DNA of 64,000 bases from Eremophila alpestris peregrina (lineage: Eukaryota; Chordata; Aves; Passeriformes; Alaudidae), in NCBI GenBank assembly GCA_009792885.1, contig WMCF01000067.1, positions 2,897,419-2,961,418 on the forward strand, written 5' to 3'. The translations under genes and the position numbers were made by a program. This document shows positions 35,700 to 47,251 of this stretch, in pieces. The notes under the pieces were generated by a model. That model did no database searches. It saw only the letters and a list, made by a program, of their open reading frames with translations, and was not told the origin of the DNA. The stretch's first letter is position 1; the number at the start of each line of letters is the position of its first letter.

Positions 35700-36560
35700 C
35701 CGAGAGCCCGGACCGGGACAGGGATCGGAACAGGGACCGGGACGGGGACAGGGATCGGGACACGGATCGGGACGGGGACAGGGATCGGGATGGGGACCGG
35801 GACAGGATGGGAAAAGGGACCGGGACGGGAACAGGGATCGGGACAGGGATCGGGACAGGATGGGAAAAGGGACCGGGACGGGAACAGGGATCGGGACAGG
35901 GATCGGGACAGGATGGGAAAAGGGATCGGGACGGGAACAGGGATCGGGACAGGGATCGGGATGGGGACAGGGATCGGGATGGGGACTGGGACAGGGGCGC
36001 GGAGCATGCGGATGGGGATGGAGATGCAGACCAGGATGAGGACAGAGAGCAGGAGACGTATAGTGACAGAGAGCAGGGACCAAGACAGAGACAGGGACAA
36101 GGACCATGACCAAGATGGACACGGGGACAGGGACCAGGACTGGGACCAGGAAGAGGATGGGGACCAGGAGAGGGACAGGGACAGGGAATGGGACAGGATG
36201 GAGATCGAGTCAGGGACAAGAGCAGAGACCGGGATGGGAACCAGCACTGGGACAGGAATGGGGTAGGGATAAGGACGAGACTGGGATGGGAACAGAAGCA
36301 GGAACCAGGTGGAAAACAGGAACAAGGAGAGGCACTGGAAGAACAACAGGGAGTGGGACCAACACCGGCACAAAGGCCAGGACCAGGACTGGGAGAGGGA
36401 CCAGGAGGAGGACAGGAATCAGGAGAGAAACAGGGGCAGGGTTTGGAAGCGGGAGCAAGACACAGACAAGGGCTGGGACTAGAATGGGAACTGGCAGCAG
36501 CAGCAGGACAGGGAAAGGGATGGACGCAGGGACCAGGAAACCAATTGCCACCAGGAGAGT
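35700..36560. repeat. Purine-rich GGGAC(A/C)GGGATC minisatellite
   Basis: Tandem 6-bp-based units (GGGACA, GGGATC, GGGACC) with a higher-order period visible at 35780-35990, where GGGATCGGGACAGGATGGGAAAAGG recurs. It degrades to (GGGACAGGR)n toward 36560. It is nearly all purine on the plus strand, and keeps several frames open (Gly-Thr, Arg-Asp and Pro-Val type repeats), giving long false ORFs. Confidence 0.9.
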
Positions 36561-37369
36561 GACAGGGACAGGAACAGTAATGGAGACACAGATATCATGC
36601 CCACCACATCCCCATGTGTGGATACAGGGACACATGGGGATACAGGAACACGTGTGCTCTGGGGGAACAGGGACATGGGCACCCACAGCCATGGCACGGG
36701 CACACCCCCAACCCCAAGGTGACACGGGCACACCTAGGTGACATGGACACACACCAACACCCGAGTACCCCAAAACCCAGCGGTCCCCCGCACCAGAAAC
36801 CCCTCAACACCCCCAGCTTGGTGGGTGCCAGGCAGCCTCCAGTGCCACATCCTGACCCCTGGGTGCCCCATCCCGACCCCTGGGTGCCACATCCTGGCCC
36901 TGCTCCGGCCACGTGTGCCCAGCACATGCGCCTCCGGGGGATTTGCTGGCTGGATTAGCCTCGGCATGGGCCCAGGCTGACCTGCTTTTGGCAGGGGCCA
37001 CACCGGGGATGGGACTCAGGGCTCTGGGACCCAGTTCTCATGGCTGCAGGGTGCCATGGGATGGGTCTGGGTGTGTCCCCATGTCTCTCATGTCCCCATC
37101 CATGTTGTAAGTGCAGAGTGTAATCACAGAGTGGGCACGGTCCCTCCTCCCACGGCTGGAGCCGGTTGCACCACACGGTGAAACATCTCAATTGCAATGG
37201 GTCTGGATGTGCCATAAACAACAGCCGGGAGCATAACTGGCTCGGGAGCCAGCCTGGGATGGCAAGCATGGATGTGGGGCACTGTGTGGGTTTGGGGGGA
37301 ACACTAAAATGGAGCCTGGGGGTGGCTGCTGCCAGAGTTGCTGCACAGAGGGGACATACAAGTGGTGTG
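36561..37369. other. Intergenic DNA, no gene recognised
   Basis: Between two tandem-repeat blocks upstream of SEC14L2. It contains short internal duplications (GGGTGCCACATCCTGGCCC-like, 36840-36900) but no exon with flanking splice sites that I could support. Confidence 0.4.
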
Positions 37370-37800
37370 AATGGCTCTGTGAAGCATCCATAGGTTTGTG
37401 GGATATGGATGGCTTCCTGAACATCTGCAGCTCCAGGGGACACTCATGGGTCCACAGAATGTGGATGGTCCAGTTCCAAGGGACACATATGATTCCATGG
37501 CACATAAATGGTTCCTTGGGACATGCACAGCTGGGACACAGATGGCTCTGTGGGACATCCACAGCCTCAAAGGACCTGTATGATTTCATGGGATGTTTCC
37601 ATGGGTTATCCATGGACATGTATAACTTCACAGGACACCTATGGGACATGCACAGCTCCATGAGACATGCACAGCTCCATGGGAAAATATGGTTCCACAG
37701 CACATACAGAGCTCTCTAGGACAATTGTGTGCCCATGTGGGCCACGGGGCTCTGTGGGACATCCATGGCTCCATGGGACACACACAGACCCATTAGCATC
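37370..37800. repeat. Degenerate ~35-40-bp tandem repeat
   Basis: Repeated phrases of the type (GGG/AGG)ACATnCACAGCTnCnTGGGACA, for example around 37510, 37550, 37640 and 37670. Copies are imperfect and their number is hard to fix by eye. Confidence 0.6.
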
Positions 37801-38690
37801 CTGCTCCTGATTCCCACCTTCCAATCATTGCACCTGAGCCCTCAATCGGTCCCTGTCCCCATCTCCCATCCCTGTCCCTTCTACCTGGCACCCTGCCCCA
37901 GTTCCTGCCTCCTCCACTCTCACCCTGTCCCTACTCCACTTCCAATCCCTGTTCCTACCTCTGTCCCCACCTCCCATCCCTATCACTGTCCTCAGCACTG
38001 TCCCCTGTCCCTGACACCTGCCTCATATCACCATCTCCCACCCCACGGCCACATCTCCCTCCAGACCCCAATGTCCTCACACACCTGCTCTACCCCACTG
38101 CATCCCCCAAACTCTCATAAACCCCCACCCTCCTGTATACTCCATAACCCCCAGAGCCCCCTTCAGTCATCTCTCCCTTGCCCCCCAAATCCTGATGTTC
38201 CCCATACCCCCTGTTCCCCACATTTCCCATGTAGCCCTACCCCACATGTCCCCTACAGTCCCCCTTGCCCCCATATCTCCCACATCCCCCCCAAGTCCCT
38301 CATACCCCCAAGTCCCTCTATGTCCCCATACCTCCAGTAGCCCCCATACCCCCTAAGCATCCTCATGCCCCCGTATCCCCTATAGGCCCCATACCCTCGC
38401 AGGTCCTCCACACTCCCCTACAGTCCCCAAGCCCCACTGTGCCTCCTCATGCCCTCGTACCCCCTACAGCCCCCATACCCCTATAGCCCTCCATTTCCCA
38501 TGTGCTCCCCATGCCCCCATACCCCTCCATGCCCCCCATGTCGCCCTGTGCCCCCAAATCCCCCATAGCTCCCATAACCCCCCAAGTCTCCAATACCCCC
38601 ATATGGCTTTTAGCACCCATAACCCCCTACAGTCCCCAAGCCCCTCTGTGCCCCCATACCCCCTATGCCTCCATCACCCCCCGCACCCCC
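37800..38690. repeat. C-rich low-complexity tract upstream of SEC14L2
   Basis: Roughly 900 bases of CCCCATACCCCC, CCCCCATGCCCCC and CTGTCCC-type units. The plus strand is almost free of G, so the minus strand is G-rich and could form G-quadruplexes. It ends at the SEC14L2 CpG island. Confidence 0.75.
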
Positions 38691-38699
38691 CATCCCCGA

Positions 38700-38864
38700 T
38701 CCCGGGGTGGCGGCGGGCACTGACCGGGCGGCCAGGGGTCGGGCAGGGTCCAAGGCCACAGGGGTGGGCAGGGGGCGGGGCCGGGCGGGGCTGGGGGCGG
38801 TCCTGGGGAGGTGCTCGGAGCCTTCCCGGCCGCCGGGGCCGGGCAGAGCCGCCCGCAGCGCACC
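38700..38864 (+). promoter_or_regulatory. SEC14L2 promoter region
   Basis: GC-rich segment with several GGGCGGGG GC boxes (for example 38770-38790) directly before the SEC14L2 ATG at 38865. No TATA box was seen. Inferred from composition and position. Confidence 0.55.
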
Positions 38865-41800
38865 ATGAGCGGCCGCGTCGGGGACCTGAGCCCGCGGCAG
38901 GCGGAGGTGCTGGCCCAGGTGAGCTGGGACGGAGGGGGGACCGAGGCCAGGGCTGGGCTATCCTCCGCGATGTGCGCCCGCACCCGCTGCGGGACCGGCA
39001 TCACCCCCACCCCGCACCGCAGACCCTCCGGCAGCACTTCTGCTTCCGGCCCCGGGGGGCTCCACAGCTCCCCACCGCACCCCGAACCCACCGGCATCAC
39101 CCCCGCTCCCGGCCCCGGGGGCTCCCACCGCCTCCTCCAGCCCCCCCATCCTGGACTCCAAACCCACCGGCATCACCCCTGCTCCGGGCTTCGGAGGGCT
39201 CCGCACCCCAAATCTACCGGCTTCACCCCGATTTCTGACCCCGGAGACGTCCCATCGCCTTCAAGCTCCACCCCGCCCCTAAATCCGGCCTGGGGAGACT
39301 CCCGCTGCCTCCATCCCTCATCCCGGACCCCAAACACACAGGCCGAGCCCCACTGTGGCACTGGTCACCCGGGCCGGACCGGCCTGGGTGGGTCCTGGGG
39401 GTCCTGCTGGGTGCATCATCCCGCTGGTGGGCCCGCATCCCTCTCCCATCCTCCCCGGGACTCGGGAACCTCCCGCCTCACTGCCGGGCCCTTGGGACCG
39501 TGGTCTTCTGCCACCTCCATCCCACCCTGGACCCCACGCCCACGGGCTGAGCCCCCCGTGGTGCTGCCCACCAGGAAGGACCATCCCGGGTCTCCCACCA
39601 CACTGGGCATCGCCGAGCCCCGTATTCTTTTTCCACCCTTCCTACGGGACTGGAAAACTTCCTCCCCTGACCGCCGGGATTGCGGGCCCGGGGACAGCCA
39701 CAACCAGTGATTGTCACACACCACGGCCACCTCTGCCAGCCCCTCGTGTTTGGGTGCCAGCCGTTATCGGGGTTCAGTGTACCCCAACCACGAGGGCACC
39801 CTAGTGCCTTTATCTTATCGCTGCCTTTCAGACCCAGCCAAATTCCACGGGCGGGCGATGACCCCGCCGGGTGCCAGCACGGGGGGGCAGGGGCAGAGTG
39901 GGGCACGGAGCCCAAACCGTGCCCGGTGCCAGCCGTGCCCCTGGGCGGGTGAGGGAGGCGAGTGGCCAAACCCGTTCGTCCACCACTGCCGCCGGCTTTG
40001 TCCCAGGGTGAAGGAGCTAATCCCGGGTTTAATTACCCCTAAATTCAGCGGGAGATAAGCTAATCAGGCTCATTAAGGGGAGGGCCTCGGCTGGTACGGA
40101 GATTTGAGCCGTAGCCTGGTTGGGATGAGTAGGGCCATGTGGAGAGGGGACCCTGGGACGCACAAACCTCCCAATCCTGCACCCCAATACCCTCCTGCTT
40201 GTGCTAGGGGGCTGTAACCCACTGGGGGTCACAAACAGTGGAGGACATAGTGACCAGCTCCACCACAAAGGATGCCACTGGTCTGGACTGGTCTGCTTGG
40301 TCCCTCCCTGAGGGGACCCCAAATTCCCCAGTCCTGCACACCAACACTCTCCTGCTTGTGTCATGGGGCTGTGACCCACTGGAGTCACTGAAACAGGGGG
40401 ACATGTGGTGATCTGCTGGTGACTGGCTTCATCCCAAGGATGCCATTGATGGGGCTTGGTCTGCCTGGTGCCTGCAGGACCCCCTCTGAGGGGCCCCAGT
40501 TTTCCCAAGCCCCCCAGTCCTGCACCCTGACACCCTCCTGCCTGTGCCATGGGGGCTGGGACCTGCAGGGATGTCACTGGAGCAGGGCTACACACAGTGA
40601 CCCCGTCCATCCATCCCAAAGGACACCGTTTGAGGGGACTGGTCCCTGTGGGACACCCCAGGAGGAGTGGGGTGGTGACAGCCCACACTCACACCTTACA
40701 CAAGGGCTTGGGGACATCTTGTGCTGGGGGACACCCAGAGCATGGCAGCTGGCCTGGGGACAGTCCCCTGCCAGGTGACCGCTGATCCTGGCTGCCTGTG
40801 GGGGCAGGGAGGGTGCACAGGGTGACCCTTCTCCCCTGGGAGAATGTCCCAGTACTGGTTGGCATGTTTTTAGGGGGACAGGAAGGGACAAACCTCCAGC
40901 CTTGAGGTTTTTGAGGAGGATCAGGGATCCCCTTCACCAACTGTCCCTCTTGTCCCCATAGTTCCGGGAGAAGCTGCAGGACGTGCTGCCCACCCTGCCC
41001 TCCCAGGACGACTATTTCCTCCTGAAATGGCTCCGAGGTAACCCCAAAGTGGGAACAGCCCTGGCAGGGTGGGAGCCCCTGTGGGGCTGGCGGGGGGCTG
41101 AGCTCTCTGCTCTCTTGCAGCACGTTCCTTCGACCTGCCCAAGGCAGAGGCAATGCTCCGCAAGGTGAGAGGGGCACCCTGCTTTTGGGGGGACCCCACT
41201 GTGCTGGGACATACCTGGTGTGGGACCCCCTGCCCTTGGCCATCAGCCCCAGCAAGGGGGACCCACCCACGGGGTTCACCTTGTCCCAAATCTCACCCTG
41301 GCCCGCTCTGCCCCTGCCACAGCACATCGAGGTCCGCAAGCACATGGACGCCGACAACATCATCGCCTGGGAGCCACCTGAGGCGAGTGTCCCTGGCCTC
41401 CCGGGGGTAGCCCTGGAGGGGACCATGCCCCTGAGTCCCCTGGGGTGTGTGTGAGGTGCCTGAAGCCCCGTGCTCCTGCAGGTGATCCGGAAGTACATGT
41501 CTGGTGGCATGTGCGGCTACGACCGGGAGGGCAGCCCGGTGTGGTACGAGATCGTTGGGCCACTGGACGCCAAGGGGCTGCTGTTCTCTGCCTCCAAGCA
41601 GGACCTGCTCAAGAACAAGTTCCGGGACTGTGAAATGCTCCGGCAGGAGTGTGAGCAGCAGAGTAAAAAGGTGGGAACATGCCCACCCTCTGCTGGCTCC
41701 CACAGACCTGTGGGACCATGTCCCTGCCAGCTCTGTGTGTCCACATCTGGTCTGCCCCTACCAGTCATCATCTTCCCCAGCCCTCTAGGTCCCTGTCCTA

Positions 41801-43604
41801 TCCATTCCCCTCTGTCCATGTCCCTGCCAGCCCCTTATGTCCATTCCCACAAGTCAGAGTTCTCCCCAGCCCTGGTCTATCCCTATCAGACAATGTCCTC
41901 ACTTGCCAGCCCTACAGGTCTGTGTCCCGTTCATCTCCCTCAGCCTCACAAGTCCTGTCCAGCACACCATGGACCATGTCCCTGATAACCCCATATATCC
42001 ATCTCTGGTTCATCCTCACACCCAAAGCTCTACATCCTGCCCATCCCACCAGTCCATGTTCCCACTGTCCCTCTCCCAGCTCCCATGATGTCCCTTCTCC
42101 CCACACCTAAACTTGGGAGGACGCTCTGGCTGGGGTGGCCAGTCTGTTGGGGCCACCCCATCCCTGGACCTCCCCGTGAGTCTTGCCTGATCTCCCCCAT
42201 CCTCCTGTCCCAGCTGGGCAAGAAGGTTGAGATGGTGATGATGGTGTATGACTGTGAGGGCCTGGGCCTGAAGCACCTCTGGAAGCCAGCTGTGGACACG
42301 TATGGGGAGGTGAGGGCTTCTGCACACCCCCCTTCCTGCTGGACTACAGGGCTGATCCCTGGGATGATGCAGGAGCAGGTCCCTGCAGTGCCCTGCACCA
42401 CTCCTCCATGTTCTGGGTGGAGTCCTGCTGGATACATGGTATGGGTGACCTGAGCTCCCCCTGTCCTGCAGATCCTGGCCATGTTTGAGGAGAATTACCC
42501 TGAGTCCCTCAAGCGCCTCTTTATTGTGAAGGGTGAGTTCGGCCCTGGGGTCCTGCTCCCCTTATGCAGGTGCTGACACCCCCCTAATGCCCCCCTCTGC
42601 CCCCAGCCCCCAAGCTCTTCCCCGTGGCCTACAACCTGATCAAGCACTTCCTGAGCGAGGACACACGCAAGAAGGTCGTGGTGCTGGGATGTGAGTCCTG
42701 ATCCTCCCTGCATTGTCCCAAATGGGGATGACACATGCCCACCTCTGCTGTCATCCCACCCAGGGGGGGATACTCCAACTCACAGCCCCCCCAAACCCTC
42801 TGTCCTCCCCACCAGCCAACTGGAAGGAGGTCCTGCAGAAGTACATCGACCCTGCGCAGATCCCGGTGGAGTATGGAGGGACGCTGACAGACCCTGATGG
42901 GGACCCCAAGTGCTCCAGCAAGGTAGGAGGAGCCCCCGCTGGGTTCTTTGGGGGTGCTGGGCAGTTCTGCCACCCCCACATCCTCCATCCCTTCCAGATA
43001 AACTACGGGGGAGACGTGCCCCGGCATTACTACGTGCGGGACCAGCTGGCGCAGAAGTACGAGCACTCGGTCGTGGTCAACCGGGGCTCGTCCCACCAGG
43101 TCGAGTACGAGATCCTCTTCCCCGGCTGCGTCCTCAGGTGAGCGGCAGCTCGGCACTGTGGGGAGCGGGTGACAGCCGCAGTGTCCCCAGCCGGCCGCAG
43201 CACCACCCCTCTGCCCTGCAGGTGGCAGTTCAGCTCCGAGGGCGCTGACATCGGCTTCGGGGTGTACCTGAAGACCAAGGTCGGGGAGCGGCAGCGGGCG
43301 GGCGACATGACCGAGGTGCTCCCCAACCAGCGCTACAACGCACACATGGTGCCCGAGGACGGCTCCCTCACCTGCTCCGCACCCGGCATTTGTGAGTGCC
43401 GAGCTCTCCCCGGGACGCTGCAGGGACCCCCAGGGTGTCCCCCGTGTCCCTGACACCCCTGTCCCCCCCGCAGATGTCCTGCGCTTCGACAACACCTACA
43501 GCTTCCTCCACTCCAAGAAGGTGAGCTACAACGTGGAGGTGCTGCTGCCCGACACCGCCTCTGCCCAGCAGATGCAGGGGGAGTCCCCCAACCACAGCCC
43601 CTGA
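38865..43604 (+). CDS. SEC14L2: SEC14L2, SEC14-like lipid-binding protein 2 / supernatant protein factor (complete)
   Basis: Twelve coding exons: 38865-38918, 40962-41037, 41121-41164, 41323-41382, 41482-41670, 42214-42309, 42472-42532, 42607-42690, 42816-42922, 42998-43137, 43222-43391, 43474-43604. The sum is 1212 bp, 403 aa, exactly the human length. The N-terminus [18 protein letters not shown] is nearly identical to human SEC14L2, which favours it over SEC14L3/4. Domains in order: CRAL-TRIO N-terminal helices (about residues 13-60; [16 protein letters not shown]), SEC14/CRAL-TRIO lipid pocket (about 76-249; [32 protein letters not shown]) and a C-terminal GOLD domain (about 275-385; [20 protein letters not shown]). 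Family knowledge: a cytosolic carrier of tocopherol, squalene and phosphoinositides that stimulates squalene epoxidase. Oddity: the intron after 41382 has a GC donor (GAG|GCGAGT). Intron 1 is long and repeat-filled. Confidence 0.96.
38995..39260. repeat. Degenerate ~80-bp duplication in SEC14L2 intron 1
   Basis: The phrase ACCGGCATCACCCC(C/T)GCTCC-like plus a GGGGGCTCC(C/G)CACC-like segment recurs near 38996, 39090, 39170 and 39215, suggesting three to four diverged copies. Confidence 0.5.
40140..40660. repeat. Three-copy ~175-bp tandem repeat in SEC14L2 intron 1
   Basis: The block CAGTCCTGCACnCCAACACnCTCCTGCTTGTG... CCCAAAGGATGCCA...GAGGGG recurs starting near 40160, 40325 and 40505. Copies share order and length but have many substitutions. 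Confidence 0.7.
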
Positions 43605-43777
43605 GCCCCCCTGGGCTGCACCGCGCCCCCAGCATGGCCCCACAGGAAGATGGAGCCGGAGATGAGCCCTACCCTGGACTGAGGTGGGGGCCGAGCAGAG
43701 CCAAGCGCCTGCAGCCCCCCCAAACTCTGTGCCTTAAATGGGTCCTGCACCCACCGCTGCTGCTGCCTGGGGTTGGG

Positions 43778-43783
43778 AGTAAA
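43778..43783 (+). promoter_or_regulatory. Possible SEC14L2 polyadenylation signal (AGTAAA)
   Basis: AGTAAA, a recognised variant hexamer, about 175 bases after the SEC14L2 stop. No AATAAA was found before the MTFP1 promoter. Confidence 0.4.
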
Positions 43784-43809
43784 GGGATGGACTGAGCGGG
43801 CTCTGCTCG

Positions 43810-44100
43810 GGTTTGTGGCTCCCCGGCGCCCAGAACTGCCCCTGCTGCCCCCCTCACCCCTACAAGCAGACCAGCTGAACTGCAGTCTCATAACTGCTCC
43901 CCCCAGCCCCTTAACTGTGCCCCCAGTCCCACAATTACCCACCCAGTCCCAGGATGGCCCCCCAGGCCCAGAACCGTTCCCCAGTGCCATAACCACACCA
44001 CCTGCCCCCAGCCACATAACTGTCCCCACAGCCCTGCAATTTCACAACTGTCCCCTCCAGTCCCACAGCTGCCCCCTCCAGTCCCACAGCTGCCCCCCAC
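43810..44100. repeat. Tandem ~22-28-bp C-rich repeat
   Basis: Repeats of CCCCCAGTCCCACAACTGnCCC type. The last copies at 44050-44110 are near-identical. It lies between SEC14L2 and the MTFP1 CpG island. Confidence 0.6.
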
Positions 44101-44380
44101 AGTCCCACCGCTGTCCCCGGCCCCAGAGCTGACGCAAGGCCGCGGGGTCACGTGCGCGGCCAGGCCCCGCCCCCGCCGCGCGGCCCCGGGGGGCGGGGCA
44201 GAGACGGAACGCGCGGGGCCGCGGGGCGGGGGCGGGGCCATGCAAATCTGCATCGAAGGGGGCGTGGTTTGGTGACGTGTCGTGGGCGGAGCATGTTGCG
44301 GGACCGCTGGCGCGCGCCATGGGGCAGGAAGAGCCCGACCTGTACCGGGACACGTGGGTCCGTTACCTGGGTGAGCACCG
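44100..44380 (+). promoter_or_regulatory. MTFP1 CpG-island promoter
   Basis: CpG-rich with GGGGCGGGG boxes (44220-44238). An ATGCAAAT octamer lies at 44240-44247 and a GTGACGTG CRE/E-box-like element near 44272, all within 80 bases of the MTFP1 ATG at 44319. No TATA box was seen. Function inferred. Confidence 0.6.
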
Positions 44381-46709
44381 GGCACCGGGTACCGGCACCG
44401 GGCACTGACACTGAGCGCTGACACCGGGTACCGGCACCGGGCACTGACATTGAGCGCTGACACCGGGTACTGACACCGGGCATTGACATTGAGCGCTGAC
44501 ACCGGGAACCGGGAACCGGCACCGGGTACTGGCACCGGGCACTGACACTGAGCACTGACACCGGGTACCGGCACCGGGCACTGACACTGAGCGCTGACAC
44601 CGGGAACCGAGTACCGGCACCGGGCACTGACATTGAGCACTGACACCGGGAACCGGGTACCGGCACCGGGTACTGGCACCGGGCACTGGCGCCGGGCATT
44701 GACATTGAGCACTGACACCGGGAACCGGGTACCGGCACNNNNNNNNNNNNNNNNNNNNNNNNNNNNNNNNNNNNNNNNNNNNNNNNNNNNNNNNNNNNNN
44801 NNNNNNNNNNNNNNNNNNNNNNNNNNNNNNNNNNNNNNNNNNNNNTGAGCACTGACACCGGGAACCGGGTACCGGCACGGGGCACTGACACTGGGAAGCG
44901 GCCACAAACACTGAGTACAGGGCACTGACACCAGGAACTACGGGAGCGTCAGGAACCGGGTACCAGCACCGGGCACTGACACTGGGTACAGGCACGGGGA
45001 CCCGGGCATTGATACTGGGCACTAACATCAAATACCGCCACCGGGACCTGGGTGCTGACATCGGCTGCGCAAACGGTAATGTGATACCGGGCACCGGCCC
45101 CTGTCACAGGGTACCGACACCGGGAACTGGGCGTTGACAGTGGGTACTAACCTCAGGAAATGGGCAGCACCGAGCACAGCACCAAACACTGGCACCGGGT
45201 ACCGACGTCAGGCACCACACCAGGCAGTGACACCCGGCACTGCTTTAGGAACATGACACCAGACACTGTGTTGGGTACTGGGCACCACACACCAGGCACT
45301 GCCCTGCCCCGGGTACTGGGCACTGCATGTGGTACGGGGCACTGCCACCCAGCACTGGTACCACAGAGGGCACTGGGTTCATGGTACTGGGCACAGGGCA
45401 CCGACACCCAGCATCATTGTATTGTACTGATACGGGGTTCTGGTACCAGATACCAGCACCACACAGCAAGCCCTGGCACAGCACAGAACACAGGGTAACA
45501 GCACTGCACACCAGGACCAGGTACCTGTCACTGTCACCAGCACTGCCACTGGCTAGTGGCATCATCCACCAGCACCATGCACAGACACTGGATGCCAGGA
45601 CCAGTTATGGGCAGTGGGCATAGACACAGATACCAGAAGTGGGCACTGTCACTAGCACTGGGCAGTCACAGGCACCAGCACTGGTCACCCCCAGCCCAGC
45701 TGTCCTGGTGGCAGTGGGTCCAAGGAGACCCAGGCACTCCAAACACCCCCTCTGCAAGATCCATACAGTGACATTGGGACACCCTGGACGGGTGACATGG
45801 GGACAGTTGGTCCCTGACCCTACCATCCCCTCAGGTTATGCCAACGAGGTGGGCGAGTCCTTCCGCCCACTGGTGCCAGTGCCGGTGGTGTGGGCCAGCT
45901 ACGGCGTGGCCACCGCCTACGTGACCGCAGATGCCATCGACAAGGGTCGGAAAGCTGCCGCCGTGAGTGCCACCCCCTCCTCATCCCCCAGCCCCTCTGC
46001 CCCTGCCCTTCCACTGACCCCTGTGTCCCCCCAGGCCCACGGGCAGGACCCCACACGTGTAGGGGTGGCCGTGGTAGACACCTTCGTGTGGCAGAGCCTG
46101 GCCTCGGTGGCCATCCCCGGCTTCACCATCAACCGGCTCTGTGCTGCCTCGCTGGCCCTGCTGGGGTCCCTCACCCGCTGGCCCCTGCCCGTGCGCCGCT
46201 GGACCACCACTGCCCTGGGGCTGGCTGCCATCCCCTTCATCATCACCCCCATCGACAGGTAAGGAGACACCAGGACAGCCCTGGGGCGGGGAGACAGGCG
46301 GTGCCACCGCCCCATCCCCACAGCCCAGAGGGATGGAGCACATTTGTCTCCTTGGAGACCGGTCCCACTATGGGCTTGGAGCTGGGAGCAGAGGCTGATG
46401 TCAGGATGTCTCCACTCCAAAGGGGCTTTGCTGAGGTCCAGCCAGGACATGTCCCTGCCAGGATGGGGATAATCCGGAGTTGAGCCGGGATTAGCACAGT
46501 GAGGCTGTGCTAAGCCTGGTTTTGGTGGTGCTGGTGTCTCAGGGGATATTAAGGACAGCCCCACCCATCCCACATCACATCCACTGCCCCAGATACTCCC
46601 CCGGGACCCTGCTGACACCTTCTTCTGCTGCAGGACTGTGGATTTCCTGATGGATTCCAGCCTCCGCAAGCTTTACAGGACACCAGGAGAGCCCCCGACG
46701 TCCCACTGA
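44319..46709 (+). CDS. MTFP1: MTFP1 (MTP18), mitochondrial fission process protein 1 (complete)
   Basis: Four coding exons: 44319-44370, 45835-45962, 46035-46258, 46634-46709. The sum is 480 bp, 159 aa (human 166). It starts MGQEEPDLYRDTWVRYLG, matching the human DLYRDTWVRYLGYANEVGE core. Conserved blocks follow: ADAIDKGRKA, VVDTFVWQSLASVAIPGFT and WTTTALGLAAIPFII. Hydrophobic segments around residues 35-55, 80-110 and 120-140 fit a multi-pass inner-membrane protein. Family knowledge: it promotes DRP1-dependent fission and couples to oxidative phosphorylation. The tail after SSLRKLY is short and poorly conserved. It begins only 715 bp after the SEC14L2 stop, in the same orientation. Intron 1 contains a large minisatellite and the window's only assembly gap, but no coding sequence appears lost because frame and identity are continuous. 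Confidence 0.96.
44375..45680. repeat. ~39-bp minisatellite in MTFP1 intron 1
   Basis: Units such as GCGCTGACACCGGGTACCGG followed by CACCGGGCACTGACATTGA repeat tightly from 44375 to 45000 and then decay into GGGCACTG-type motifs to about 45680. A 6-7-bp sub-period (CACCGGG) is visible. The array spans the N gap with the same unit on both sides. Confidence 0.9.
44739..44845. other. Assembly gap (107 N)
   Basis: Run of N inside the MTFP1 intron 1 minisatellite. The 30-odd bases left of the gap (TGAGCACTGACACCGGGAAC...) recur immediately right of it, so the gap probably hides additional or collapsed repeat copies. Confidence 0.99.
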
Positions 46710-46819
46710 GCACCAGCCCACACACTCCAGGGGAACTGATGCATGCTGCTGTGACCCACCTACTGTGACCTTGCACTCTGGTGACCCCCAGAGTGGCCAC
46801 CCTGCCCCCCACTGGTCCT

Positions 46820-46825
46820 AATAAA
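46820..46825 (+). promoter_or_regulatory. MTFP1 polyadenylation signal
   Basis: Canonical AATAAA 111 bases after the MTFP1 stop. The 3' UTR would end near 46845. Confidence 0.8.
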
Positions 46826-46845
46826 CCATTTCAAACATGACCCCT

Positions 46846-47251
46846 GATGCTGAGATGCCACCACATCCTTGTCCCAGGCCATGTCCTCTGCTGGCAGACA
46901 CATGGGTCTGGGTGGGTCCCGATCCCTCAGGGGTCTCCACCTGCCCAGAGGGGCCCTGCTGTCCCCACCCTGGAACCTCTTCATCTCCACAGCCTCATGG
47001 GACATCCTGGAGACTGTCCCCAGGGAGCTGCCACCATGTCCATGGTCTCCAAGGACATGAAATCCACCCAGCCAGGAGCCATGATCTCCAGCACCACAGG
47101 CTGGGACAGTGCCACAACACCTGGAAGCCACATCTTCAGGTACCTGGAAGAACCTGGAGATGTGGCTTGCCAGTGCAGAGGCACATCTCCATCCCTTGGT
47201 GGCATCCACACGCTACCAACCAGGAGAAGCTTTAGAGAAAGGAAAACCACA
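46846..47251. other. Intergenic DNA between MTFP1 and the ZP gene
   Basis: About 400 bases between two convergent 3' ends. I see no exon, CR1 copy or RNA gene. Confidence 0.5.
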
